Source: Septoria linicola
Taxonomy: Eukaryota > Ascomycota > Dothideomycetes > Mycosphaerellales > Mycosphaerellaceae
Assembly: GCA_024114885.1 (NCBI GenBank)
Contig: CP099423.1
Span: forward strand, 186,001-250,000
Direction of reading: 5' to 3'
DNA length: 64,000 nucleotides
Part shown: piece by piece, positions 31,432 to 41,897 of the stretch
Layout of the letters: every line of letters begins with the position of its first letter
How positions within the stretch are numbered: the stretch's first letter is position 1
The notes under the pieces: model-generated
The model's input: the letters and a program-made list of their open reading frames with translations, nothing else
What the model was told of the DNA's origin: nothing
The model's database searches: none
Program-made: the position numbers and the translations under genes

Positions 31432-33971
31432 TTATGGCGAATGTTCCGCCCATCTGTTCAGATACTCCGTCTCCGTCCATGGTCCGGACCAGACCTCACT
31501 GCCATCCCGCCATCTCTTGTCTGTCTCCCACTTCTGGTCCAGCTCCAAGGCGGCCGCCATCTTCTGATCGAGGTCGAGATCACTCTGCGCAATTCTGTCG
31601 AACGCAGCGGTAGTTTCTAATGCACCCGCCCATTTCCTCATGGTTCCTCTCGCATCCCAGATTGTGAACGAGGTGCGGGTGATTTCAGTCTTTGCACCCA
31701 CTTCATTCATGAGCAACGTTGTCTTGAAGTCTGGCGTGATCGCTGCAAGTGGACGCGGGATATGGTGTTCGGCACTCAAACTGCCGCTAGATTGGGATCG
31801 AGCTTCAGAGAGAAAGCTCTCAGCATCTGAATCGATTGCCTGGCCCAGAATGCTGGATGCTGCCGATGCCACTCTGGATTTACTGGAGTTTCCTTCTGTT
31901 GACTCGAGCCATTGCAGGATGCTGTAAAGTACCTCGTGGTCGGGCGCCTTCTTCCTCGGCAACACGTCTGGAACCCGTGCAATGATTTCTCTTTGCAGCG
32001 CTGAAAGCAGCCGAGCGCACTCCTCTGCGAAGGTGACGTAGTTAAAGTTGAGATCGATCTCTCCAGCAACGTAGTGATTCTTGAACTGGATTAGCTGATC
32101 GACCAGATTCTCCGCCTGAACCGCCTGTTTCCCCCATGCTACAGCAGGAGGAGTCGTAGGGCGCACAGCAGTCGACGCGATGAGAGCACGAGCATTAGCC
32201 TTTATTGCCTTCTTGCTAGGCAACGATGGCGAAGCAGTGCGCTCACCAGTCTTGTCCACTCCAGTCAGAGCGAGCGCGTACGCATCGGCAAATTGAGGCC
32301 GATGGCCACTTTTGCCCTGCTTGTCCTCACGTGCGGTGACCAGCGAGTGCTGAGTGATGACATATTCCATGTCTGGCCAGCTGTGCACGGCATTTTGGTG
32401 GCGCAGACACCGATAGAGATAGGCAAGGCCAAGCACTATGCATCCATCATTTGCCTGCTCAATACCTGCTTCATGTACTGTCGATTTGATGGTCTGACTG
32501 ATGCACGCAGCGGCAGTCGGGAGAACCTTGAGACGTTGGACACTATTGAACTGCTTGTAGTGCAGCATCTTGCCTTTGAGCTTAGCCGGCTTCGGATCAA
32601 GAAGCTCTCTACAAACATCCCTGACAGACTCAAGGCGTGTCTTTTGAGCTGTGCGCGCTTTCTTCGCAAGACTCATTGCCAACTTCTCCGCCGAAATGGC
32701 GATACGGCGCAGATCTTGGTATGCTCTGTCAGGAGCAGCGCTCAGCACATCATGGATGATGATCGGAATCTGAGCTGCCACGGCGAACCAAATCGGTGTC
32801 TGGAATTTGTTTTCGATGCTGGGTCGGCAAAGTGTGATGAGAGCTTTTGTAAACACATCAGGCTCCAGGGAATCGTTTCCTAGCGGTCTCATGGCTTTTG
32901 GTACGCGACAAGCGATGTATACATCATCCATGAGTCCTCTCAGCTTGTCTCCGAAGCTAGTTTCCGGGCAGAAGAGGTCCCACTTCGTGGTAGCAGATCC
33001 GCTGGCAGGGTCAAATTGGTCGCAAGCTTTGCCGAAGGCGATCAGAAGACTCGCGCCATTGATGCAAAGTAGTCTCGCAGGGCTCAGACCGCTCCGGGGT
33101 GGCTGGAACTTGAAGTCCTTGTGCTCTCCCGCTGGGAAGCAGTAGATTGAAGGACCTCCAAGCGTCATTGCTAACCACATGTATTCCTGCATAGCGGCCC
33201 AGCAATAAAATTTTGGATACTGTGCAACGAATGTGTCGTTGGCCGCAGACATGAGCTTGAAAGCTTTCTCAGTGATGACAGCCGCAGCGGTCACGCTCAG
33301 GTCGCCGGTGACGACTTCGTTCCATGATATACTGACAGCATTGCGCACATCGTTGAGATCCTCCAAGAAGCACCACAGCGCGAACACATCATCGCCTTCG
33401 CCTTCCTCGAGTACGACTTCTGATCCTTCGATATCGATTTCGGAGATTGGCTCGACAGCCGTGTTGGCAGGTTCCAGTGTGAGATCTTGAATCATGTCGT
33501 CCAATCTATCTTGGCCATTGCTGGAACTCGAGATTGATGAGTCAAGGATCTTCTGTACTTGCTCCAGAACCTTGATGAAGTGAAGGTGTCTAGCGTTGTC
33601 CTCCTCAAAACCCTGACCTTGCTTCACTGGATGTGCCGCATACCAATCTGCAGACTCGCGGCGCGCGGTGATGACTTCGTCAAGTGTGTCCAAGATGTCC
33701 TGCGGAACACTCTGGGGTGGCTTTGCATCTGCGATAGCTCGAGCGAGAATGACAAGCTCTCGAGCACTGATACGTATGTGCTGAGGTGCTGAGGTATCGA
33801 GTTCGTGTGCGCTGAAGCTGCTTCCTTGAACAGTTTCTTGAGTGACTTGATGATGGCGCGAATATCGCAGCAGCGTCTCGCAATCTTGGTGAGCCACTTG
33901 ATGACTCGACGTGTGCCGGCTTTGTATCGTGCGTAACGACCTTGTGGTCGCTGTTCCTGCTGGGCATCCAT
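31432..33971 (-). CDS. DUF6604-type fungal protein with a reading-frame jump near its N-terminus
   Basis: ATG 33971 opens a frame with the DUF6604-like start RYARYKAGTRRVIKWLTKIARRC. About 55 codons later the family-like continuation (HIRISARELVILARAIADA) is in another frame, which then runs uninterrupted to 31432. The jump lies at about 33795-33815 and needs one extra base. The only GT-AG solution is a 35-nt intron (GTCACT...TTCAG), shorter than any other here. Joined length is about 846 residues. The body is helical and soluble, with an acidic patch (EGSEVVLEEGEGDD) and a C-terminus rich in Trp (WSGPWTETEYLNRW). Function is unknown; family members are large cytosolic fungal proteins. Either a tiny intron, a frameshift or an assembly error. 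Confidence 0.65.
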
Positions 33972-34239
33972 GGCGATTGGCGCTTGATGTTGTCGAAGCT
34001 GCGATGATCAGTTCTGAAATTCGAAGACGGCCGAGTTTTGTAGCCAGTGCTCGAACGTTCGGAGCGAATGAAGCAAAGCCCTCAGTCGAAGAACAATCAC
34101 ATAAAGCCTTGGGACGCATATGCACGCCCAGACCCACTCTGCACCACTGAAGCGATGCTTAGGTGCGCCAGATGCGTGCGTCCACGTAAGTGTTCAAGCA
34201 GATCGATGCTCCTCGAGCCAGCGAATTCGGCTTCAACAC

Positions 34240-35290
34240 TCAGAGCTCCATATTGATCGTCCCCAGCCCACTCCCCCCTCCTTGCTGCTTATTCGCCGCA
34301 TCTGTCATATTGGCAATCATGACCTGCACGAATTCAGTGCCCTCGAGCCAAGGCAACAGAGCCTTAACAAACAACCCGAAGAAAGTCGTAGTCACGAGCT
34401 CCGCGCCCTCCAGAAAAACGATCCTTTGGTGCGCCGGAATCACGATGAATGACACCAGTGAAGCGAGGGGCCTGATACCGACGAAAGACCATAGCCAGCG
34501 GATGAGGATTTCCTATCATACGCAATCAGTACGCCAGCAAATTCAAGACGTGAAAGAGACGTGGCATGCTCTAGCTTACCCATTTGATCCAACCCTCCAC
34601 GACGTTCTTCTTCAACACGACCAGTTTCCAGTCCTGTCTGATGAAGGACAAGACTGCACCAATCGTAACTTGCCACAATCCTCCGACTGACAATTCTAGA
34701 ACCCACTTCACAAATGTGTTCCACCAGCTCAGCGAAGCACGTTTGACTTTCCCTTGTGCGATCCACTTTTGAACTATGGCTTCTTCCTTGCCATCGTCGT
34801 CGTCCCCAAAGGATGCCTTCTCTGGCGCTGCTGAGCTGGAAGGTGGTGGGAAGTCCTGCACCTTCAGACGACCAGGGACTGTCCTCTCGAGCCATATCTG
34901 CCAGTAGTAGCTCAGCGGCATGATTATGAGAAGAAAGAGAAGGTGATGGGGCAGATCATGCTTGTAGAATGATGTAGCAGCTGCAGCATCGGTAACGCTG
35001 GTGGAGTTGGTCCCAGTCGTGGTGAGATTACTGGCAGGCACAGTATAGTTGTTGCTTGTCGAGGATCCATTGATGAAGGAAGTTGTGATATTGACTGAGT
35101 ACTCTGGATGGTTTTGCTTCGCGGCTGTGTTATTGCCCACGGCTGCCGCGGCATTGAATAAGTCTTGGAAGCGCGTGCTCTCGTTGAAGTATTCGCCTGC
35201 ATGTGTCCAAAGATGATGTGATATGATCCTTTCCAGGACTGAAAGAGCAAGGGCTTGGATCACGGCGGACAGCATGTGTGATTTCGCCAT
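34240..35290 (-). CDS. N-glycosylated fungal membrane protein, two exons
   Basis: Exon 1 is 34580-35290 (ATG 35290), intron 34513-34579 (67 nt, GTAAGC...ATAG), exon 2 is 34240-34512; phase 0, 327 residues. An N-terminal hydrophobic helix (MLSAVIQALALSVLERII) is followed by a lumenal-type region with many N-x-S/T sites (NNT, NIT, NGS, NYT, NLT, NST). A TM helix HHLLFLLIIMPLSYYWQIWL comes next, then an acidic loop (FGDDDDGKEE), further helices (WVLELSVGGLWQVTIGAVLSF) and, in exon 2, two more hydrophobic segments and a polar end. It is probably a secretory-pathway or plasma membrane protein. No family recognised. Confidence 0.75.
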
Positions 35291-36367
35291 GGTGCTGGTC
35301 AGATGCTGGGAGCGAGAAGTGCTGTAAATTCTTTATACAGAGGGTGGGCGAGAAGAACACGCTGTAGCCTCGTATAGGTATATATGCTTCGCGGAATTCC
35401 GCGGGTATGTACACGCTCAGCCTCTTAGTGCCTGCCTGTGCCGCAGGAGCGTTCTTGACCACATCAGAGAATTGCTAATCGTAGACCTGACTAGCTAGCT
35501 GTCTAGCCACCGTCTTGCAGGGCTACTTTGAGGGTCAGCAGCATATACACGACGAATCCTCGAAGTGCGAGTATCGTGGATGCTGCTATCACGGTATCGC
35601 AAATAGAATGGACAGTTGGCGATGTGCTGGAGTTGCAAGAAGGATTCACGCTATGACGACGCCACCGGTGTGGAATAGGAAGGATCGCCAGCGAATCGGA
35701 TTTCGGCACTACAGCTACAGCTGAGCTGTGCCGAACAGACCGTTGCTTAGCAGAAGCATAACATAAGTAAGCAGGCCACGTGGGAAGTACCAGTATTTGT
35801 CGTAGGAAAGTAGAGTTGGACTCTAGATAGTTCTCCAGACTTTTCAGGTGTCGATTGAGTAAAGTCCACCACATCTTTGTAGGTGACCTTGCCATTACTG
35901 AGTGCCCAGCGCTATGACGCTATAAGGCAGTGAGTTTAAGGCAGTGAGTCTAGATAGTCATACATCGTGCCAATCGTGACTCGTGCTCAGTGGCCAATCA
36001 CAGCCGTACCTATGTAGCGGCAGCAGTCGAGTACTTTTACCGAGCTTCGTACCATGCTCATCACCTCTTCCCGTGTGAGCCAGATCCCGAGTCTCTTCTA
36101 TCAGGACCCTTGCCATTCATGCTCATGCCCTTGATCTTCTTACTCAGCTCGCTGGAGAAGCGATCATTGTGGGCCGCAATCGAACCTCTCTTCTCTGGCC
36201 GTGATCCGTAATCGTCCAAGATGGCCAGTAGTGTAAGCCAGCCTAGAGCCAGAAGAAGAAAGATTAGTATTACCCAAGATACACGACAAGTTCTGGGCAA
36301 CGAAGCGGTGCAAGATGATGTGATATGTCATACAAGTGCCATGATGGGTGTGCAAGTGCATAACGAT
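35291..36367. other. Intergenic with a 14-bp tandem duplication
   Basis: No supported gene. The unit TAAGGCAGTGAGTY occurs twice in tandem at 35923-35950. A minus frame at 36061-36300 encodes a hydrophobic helix (VSWVILIFLLLALGWLTLLA) and a polar tail, but it has no ATG and no room for an upstream exon before NPL4, so it is not called. Confidence 0.4.
35923..35950. repeat. 14-bp tandem duplication
   Basis: TAAGGCAGTGAGT followed by T or C occurs twice in tandem, with a single mismatch at the last base. Confidence 0.85.
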
Positions 36368-38202
36368 CTACATCTGCAGAATCGTTTGGAGAGTGGCCCA
36401 ACCTGGAGTATGCATGAGAGTGGCGCCAAGTACGGCGTCCTTCTTGATGGCGACTTGGCAGAGCAGTCTCATCTCATCCTATGATATTGGTCAGTACTAT
36501 TCTCAGCATCCAGGTAAAATGTGCAGCATACCTCGCTAAGAATGCCGAGGCTCTGAATGTATGTCAGGGCATGGAAGTCTGAAATTACTTCCACACCCTG
36601 CGAAGTATCGAGAGCAACTCTATTGGCACCCGACTTGAGTTGTTTCTGCAGATCTCTAGGCTCTTGCAGTTCACCCAAGGCATCTCTATTCTCTATTGTG
36701 AACTCGTTCTTGGTGAATACTGGCTTGGGCGATTGGGGGAATCCGTGCGTCAGCGTCACGAACAAATATTCGACTGGAAAGGACGGCTTGGCGTTCTCCT
36801 GGACATTGGCTCCGTACTCATTGATCTTGCGGTAGAAAACTTCGGGAATGTATCGCTGCTGGCCGAGGCGATCGACTTCGTCTTCATCCTGCACAAGCAT
36901 GACAGTGGGGTCCGCCGAAGGCTCGATAATCTGGGCGCGCTCCATCTCGACGGCATCATTCGATGCCATGTAGGCAGAAATTCCAATTTGGCCATCGGCA
37001 TCACCGGAAACCACGCACGTGACGAAGTTGCTACCAAACTTTCCAGTCTCGCTCCATTTTGAAGGTCGTGGAAACTTGGCCTGATATCGGGCAGCGAAGC
37101 ACACCTCTAGGGATGTTAGGAAATACGAATCGACGTGTCGCTTGCACACAGCTGTGCCTTGATCTGCAGCAGCCGGAGCTAGAAGGTCAGTGAAGATGAC
37201 GCCAATCCGTTCTAGGCCACTGTATCCTGCAAGCTTGTCGATTGCCTCTTCATTATCCCAGTCGGTCAACGTAACTCCATCCGGCTCGTCGACTTGCGGC
37301 GGCTCATAGATGGCCTCTACCACAGCCTTGGTACCGAGCGGCACCATGTCGTATTCCTCATATCGTCCATACAGAAAGCCTATCCGCTGAGCTCCTCCTC
37401 TCCGCCAGAAGTCCAGAAATCTGTTGACGATTTCAAAGGATTCGAATTCGACGTGGTCCACCATGCGGTAAGCTTGTGGTTGCAGTGAGATAGCTGAAGG
37501 CTGACACTTGCTGCAGATCCCAGCCGGGAATGGCTTGTGTCCTGATGGGCACTGAGGGTTGACACGGAAGTACGGTTCCGACAGAGGCGGCATGTACGAA
37601 CTGCCTTGCTCGTACTTGTTCTTGCCTTGGTTCTTTTGGCGCAGAAGAGCATGGAAGGACATGTGCTTGATTTTGTTCTCCTCCAGATATGACTTGTCGT
37701 ATGGCTCCACCGGTTGGCAGTAGTCGCACATACCCTTGGGACCGTGTCTGCACATCTTCTCGTCCTTCTTTCTCCGAATCTTGCCATCTTGCTTATCTAG
37801 TCGTTCATCTAACTCTGATTGCTGTACCGTTTCCCAGGGCTTCTTGATCAGCCCTGGAGCAGTGTTGATGGCGATTGACCCCAACTCTGCCTGCGTGACC
37901 TCTTTCCCGCTCAGCTTGCTCGCTGCAGCAGAGTGGCCATTCGAAGTGGGTGCGTCGGCGTAATCGAAGAACAGATAAACGATAGTGCCGTGTGTCAGTC
38001 CGATTCTACCGAACGTCACGCCCTTCATCTGCTCCATCGGCCGCGTTTCGCCTCCATGTGGCTTTGGTGACAGCTTAATCGTGGAAGGATCCACATTTGA
38101 TGGCAACTTTTCTATGATTTGTGGGAGAACGGAGTAGATGTCCTGATTGCCGTCGACGGTGAGGCGGAACTGCCCTTCGCGGGACTGAAACCGTAATATC
38201 AT
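36368..38202 (-). CDS. NPL4: Npl4, Cdc48/p97 cofactor (ubiquitin binding)
   Basis: Exon 1 is 36532-38202 (ATG 38202, MILRFQSREGQFRL), intron 36479-36531 (53 nt, GTATGC...ATAG), and a 36-codon final exon runs from 36478 to TAG at 36368; 593 residues. Npl4 with Ufd1 recruits ubiquitinated clients to Cdc48 for ERAD and chromatin extraction. Visible are an N-terminal UBX-like fold (1-95), the zinc-finger block with CRHGPKGMCDYC near 140 and GHKPFPAGICSKC near 215, and the MPN/CTD region (RIGFLYGRYEEYDMVPLGTK onward). The final exon reads DEMRLLCQVAIKKD and HTPGWATLQTILQM. Reading exon 1 into the intron would give a false end at 36469. Divergent from SEC66. Confidence 0.95.
36479..36531 (-). other. 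Terminal intron of NPL4
   Basis: A 53-nt GT-AG intron in phase 0, with no stop in frame for 20 codons from its donor. A plain ORF call therefore replaces the conserved 36-residue C-terminus with an intron-derived tail. Confidence 0.85.
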
Positions 38203-38706
38203 GGTGGATGGTCTGGTGCAGGCTTCGCTAGGTCGGTGACGGGATGTGGTAGACGTTGTGTCGAACGATCGAAGGTGGCGTAAGTGTTCTAGGCAGACAC
38301 TATCGTGGTGTTTGTGTCGCTGCCATGTGACACTGTGTTCGACGCGGGGGAGGGGGAGGGGGAGGGGTTGAAAGTGGTGCAAAGGTGACAGAGGCGAATA
38401 AAGTGAAAGACAGAGACAGCTTCACATGGAAAGAGCAGACGAAGCTCCAGGCGCGACTTCCTTATGTCATCGTCCTTTCCCAATTTAGCTTCGGCAGTTG
38501 ATCCGAGAGGCATGCAGGGATCGCGTTCACTTTGTGGGAAAGAGCCAGCTGGTCACCCATCAAAGGTCACACTTTCCTCTACACACTTTTTGGACAATAA
38601 GACTTTCCCACCACACTTCTTACGACAGACCATTCGACACAGTAAAGAGAACACTCAATTGCGATAATCTGATTCATTGCGCCGAGAGCGCCATACCGCT
38701 TCAATC
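38203..38706. promoter_or_regulatory. Divergent NPL4/SEC66 promoter with G5-A repeat
   Basis: These 504 bases separate two start codons on opposite strands. At 38346-38367 the plus strand reads four G runs (5,5,5,4) separated by single A, a perfect intramolecular G-quadruplex motif. On the NPL4 coding strand this is a C/T tract about 145-165 bases before the ATG, the pyrimidine-rich leader often seen before fungal housekeeping starts. Confidence 0.6.
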
Positions 38707-39609
38707 ATGGCCGATAACAACTCGACCTTCAACTCCTCCACAAATGGCACTTTCAACGGCACCTTTAATGGCACGAATGGGGAGTTCACACCTCCTGCTC
38801 CAGGCAACTTCTGGATCGGACTTCTATGGCCAATTCTCTACATCACAATCCTTGTGGGATCGCTCTCCACATTCTCGTCCCTATACCGCAAGCGTCAAAT
38901 AGCCAAGGCCGCGAGACTGGAGTCATGGTTCCCACCGCACAAGGCGCGAGACTTGTACTTGTCGCTGTTGCATATGGATCCCAGCGAAGGCGCGAGCGAG
39001 GATGAGAAGAAGCTCAAGCAGGTGCCAGACAATGTGCTGAAGGCTGCGTTGCTGAAGCGTGCTGTGGAGGATATCCAAAGGATCGTGCAGTTAAGAACTG
39101 GCAAGCCGGCTTTGCAGACGTTGCTCCAGAGAGGTAGCGTAGGCGATGAGCTATGGCAGCGATACTTGAGAGCCGAGAAAGAGATGGAGGAGGAGGTCAA
39201 GGATGTTGTCAACGAGGTATGCTATGCCCGATGCTGTGCTATGGGAGATCATGCTAACTATAAGAAACAGGCCAACGCTTTCGCACCAGACTGGGGTCAA
39301 ATCATCTTTCAATCAGCCAACGAGATCAACCAGAACCGCCTACTGAAGGAACGTATCGCCGAGCTGCAAGCTACGACACAAGCTGAGAAGGACTGGTGGG
39401 AGAAGCGGAGGACCGGCATTCAGGCAAACTTTATGAAAGAACTGGACGAGGACGAAGCTGCTGAGGCACAGGCTGCCGAGGCTGCAGTCGCAAAGGCACA
39501 AGCACAGCAAGGAAGCAGTGATGAGGATGCTCCAGTCATCGTCGAGGCTGGCGGTCCTGGCAGCGCACAAGGGGGTCTGCGCGGGAAGAAGAAGGGCGCG
39601 AAGAAGTAG
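38707..39609 (+). CDS. SEC66: Sec66/Sec71-type subunit of the Sec63 translocation complex
   Basis: Exon 1 is 38707-39216, intron 39217-39270 (54 nt, GTATGC...CTAACTATAAGAAACAG with a branch-like CTAAC), exon 2 is 39271-39609; 282 residues. The start ATG 38707 is preferred over an in-frame start 10 codons earlier. The short N-terminus has repeated N-glycosylation sites (NGTFNGTFNGTNG), then one TM helix (FWIGLLWPILYITILVGSL), then a long cytosolic domain with LESWFPPHKARDLYLSLL and helical regions, as in Sec66 proteins. It ends in a Lys-rich tail. The role is post-translational import into the ER with Sec62/63. The intron length is a multiple of three and has no stop, so retention would insert 18 residues. 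Confidence 0.85.
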   Translation: MADNNSTFNSSTNGTFNGTFNGTNGEFTPPAPGNFWIGLLWPILYITILVGSLSTFSSLYRKRQIAKAARLESWFPPHKARDLYLSLLHMDPSEGASEDEKKLKQVPDNVLKAALLKRAVEDIQRIVQLRTGKPALQTLLQRGSVGDELWQRYLRAEKEMEEEVKDVVNEVCYARCCAMGDHANYKKQANAFAPDWGQIIFQSANEINQNRLLKERIAELQATTQAEKDWWEKRRTGIQANFMKELDEDEAAEAQAAEAAVAKAQAQQGSSDEDAPVIVEAGGPGSAQGGLRGKKKGAKK

Positions 39610-40046
39610 AGAGGGCTGAGCTTGACTTGAGTCAAGTCGTCTTCAGAGGCTGTTCGAGCAGGCAGCGTGAATTTCATGAGGTTATGGTCTGCATGAAGAG
39701 CCGTGAGCGGCCAGGCGTAGTCGTTAGCAGGGCGTTCAGGTCCACTTTTCCATAACATTGTAAACGTTCAGTTGCAGCTGGAGCCGCTTCTGCTGACGTG
39801 GCAAACTCAGACCTCACACGCGACACTCATATGCACCGCGTCTGCAAAACTGCCAGCCTATCCAAGTGAGGATTGATCTCCAACACAGCTCACTTCGACC
39901 TTGCAGTCTCAGAGCACTGCATAAAACACCGGAGCGGGTCGACTTGGTCCTAACACACAAGATCCAACATCTACCTGCATCGAGACTTCCCATACAGCTT
40001 CAAGTCACACATAATCGACTGTGGACAACTCCAAGCGATTGCAACC
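39610..40046. other. Intergenic between SEC66 and paralogue A
   Basis: 3' flank of SEC66 and promoter of the next plus-strand gene. Nothing further recognised. Confidence 0.4.
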
Positions 40047-41303
40047 ATGGTTCAGCCAAGCCAGCTCACCGTGAGCGGCATACTGTATGAAGGCAGCGAC
40101 TTTGACGATTGGAAGCGGCGCATTCTGGCCGGGTCATCGATGCGCAAGCTACGGCATTTTGAGGTCCGCAAGTCATTCGCTCTGGTGTACACTTCGAACG
40201 ATGCAGCACAGATCATTGAGCAAGCCACGGAGAAGACGCGCGCGGACCAAGCAACAGAGATTGCCGGCAGGCGCACCACGGAGCAGAGGCTCGCTTACAT
40301 CGTTGCGCTGACGATGGACAATCCAAGAAGAACGGTCAAGTCGGCGTGGGAAGATGCAATGGCAAAGTTTCCAGATCCGCCAAAAGACACACCAGCCCCC
40401 AATCTGAACACACCAGCCTTGCCAGCTTCCATGAGTGGCGACTTTCCCTCTATGCCATGGCGACCCTTGATGAAGCATGAGCGCGCGCGAGAGATGGAGT
40501 TCGCCTGCGACAACATATGCCCATCCATCCTGGCACGACTGCCGAAGTCGGTGGTCAGTGATCTCGGTGAGTTCTGGAGACGGCTGCCCGACTACGCGCG
40601 ACCATTCCGCCTCCTGGATCTACCCCAAAGCGTGAGATCGAGGATCTACATGATTACACTCGATGCACAAACACCAGACAGCATCAGAACTTCATCGTCG
40701 CTGCTCCTCTCGGTCAGCAAACAGGTCCGCACCGAAACTAGGCCCCTGCTCTTTGCATCGGGAGACTTCCGCGTGCGACACGAAACGCAAAAGGGGGAAT
40801 GTACGACACAATTGTTGTCTTTGTGGCTGAAGCGATTCGCTCGTGACGACAGCAAATTCCTCCAGACGGTAACGATTGATTGTCACGCCAGGAGATCTCT
40901 CTCAGTCCTTTTAGTCCCGATCTGGGTCGCATTCAAGTACGCCGATGCAAAAGGGCTATCCTGCTCTCCAAGCGTGAGGGTGACCGATGCGTCAGCATCC
41001 ATACTTTCAAGTCATATCAAGAACATCGAAGCCACGAGGCTGGCTATGGGCCTCCGCGGCGAGGCCATCGGCATGGCTATCTTGAGCAGGCCAGAGCTGT
41101 GGAACGGCACTCTGGAATTGAGTCTCTCGACTCCTCTGCAGAAGATTCCTGTAATGCCAACTGATCTAACATCCGGCACCCAGCCAGGCCCGACCCGCCC
41201 TCAAACATCTTCGTCGAGCACCAAATTTCCTATCCCCAAGTCCTTGCTCTTAGTCAAAGGCGGCAGCGACAAGCTGCAGGGCGCTGCGAGCACAAGACAG
41301 TAG
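40047..41303 (+). CDS. Tandem paralogue A, fungal LDLP-RIY domain protein
   Basis: A single exon of 418 residues from the ATG at 40047. It shares with the next gene an N-terminal block (SGILYEGSDFDDWKRRIL here, TGLLHEWSDFEEWNQRMELL there), a helical middle part, and a block ICPSILARLPKSVVSDLGEF leading to FRLLDLPQSVRSRIY and LLSVSKQVRTETRPLLF. The LDLP-x-RSRIY plus LLxVSKQVRxE pair resembles the fungal F-box-like/2EXR group, in which LP-E-R-x-x-IY is followed by LL-x-V-C-x-Q-x-R. Function is unknown; similar proteins are often substrate adaptors or orphan expansions. The C-terminus is Ser/Thr/Pro-rich. No signal peptide or TM segment. Confidence 0.7.
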   Translation: MVQPSQLTVSGILYEGSDFDDWKRRILAGSSMRKLRHFEVRKSFALVYTSNDAAQIIEQATEKTRADQATEIAGRRTTEQRLAYIVALTMDNPRRTVKSAWEDAMAKFPDPPKDTPAPNLNTPALPASMSGDFPSMPWRPLMKHERAREMEFACDNICPSILARLPKSVVSDLGEFWRRLPDYARPFRLLDLPQSVRSRIYMITLDAQTPDSIRTSSSLLLSVSKQVRTETRPLLFASGDFRVRHETQKGECTTQLLSLWLKRFARDDSKFLQTVTIDCHARRSLSVLLVPIWVAFKYADAKGLSCSPSVRVTDASASILSSHIKNIEATRLAMGLRGEAIGMAILSRPELWNGTLELSLSTPLQKIPVMPTDLTSGTQPGPTRPQTSSSSTKFPIPKSLLLVKGGSDKLQGAASTRQ

Positions 41304-41897
41304 ATGCAGGTAGCAATCTTGGGCAGCGATATCTCTGGATAGGAGCTAGCTGGAACCGTCATGATGATTTCCTGTCGAAGCATCTGAACAGTGCAAGAGC
41401 GCTCACATCCTGCACCCTTGCATCACGTTTCTGCACTACCACCTTCCATCGAAAGCAGGATCGCAGAATAGGACAGCAGGATAACGTGTAATTCAGCACG
41501 ATTGAGGATTGTCATATCATGCTTGGAATAGCTCTCTAGTCGCCCCGATCTTTGGGCGTTCGAGCTATGTTCTAGGTATCACGAGCTATCATCTCGTTCT
41601 GGGAGATATGAGAAAGCCATTTCACTACCCTATAATCGAGTCTAGCAATAGAATTTGGCAATAGTCAAGTATCAGGATGGCGAAACCATACAGGCTGCAA
41701 AGTCTACCTGCAAAGTGCACTCGCTACTTTCCTGTTGACACACATTGCAGAGTGAGGCAAGTGAAGCCGCTTATGTTGTGCATTAGTCGCATGCACATTG
41801 ACCCACTTCCAGATTCTCGAAATACTCTCATTGAACAACATCTTCGCGCACCACCCACATATCATCGCGACAACACCGTTGCGTGAGCTCGACTAAA
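41304..41897. other. Intergenic between the tandem paralogues
   Basis: These 594 bases hold the promoter of paralogue B. No gene or repeat recognised. Confidence 0.4.
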
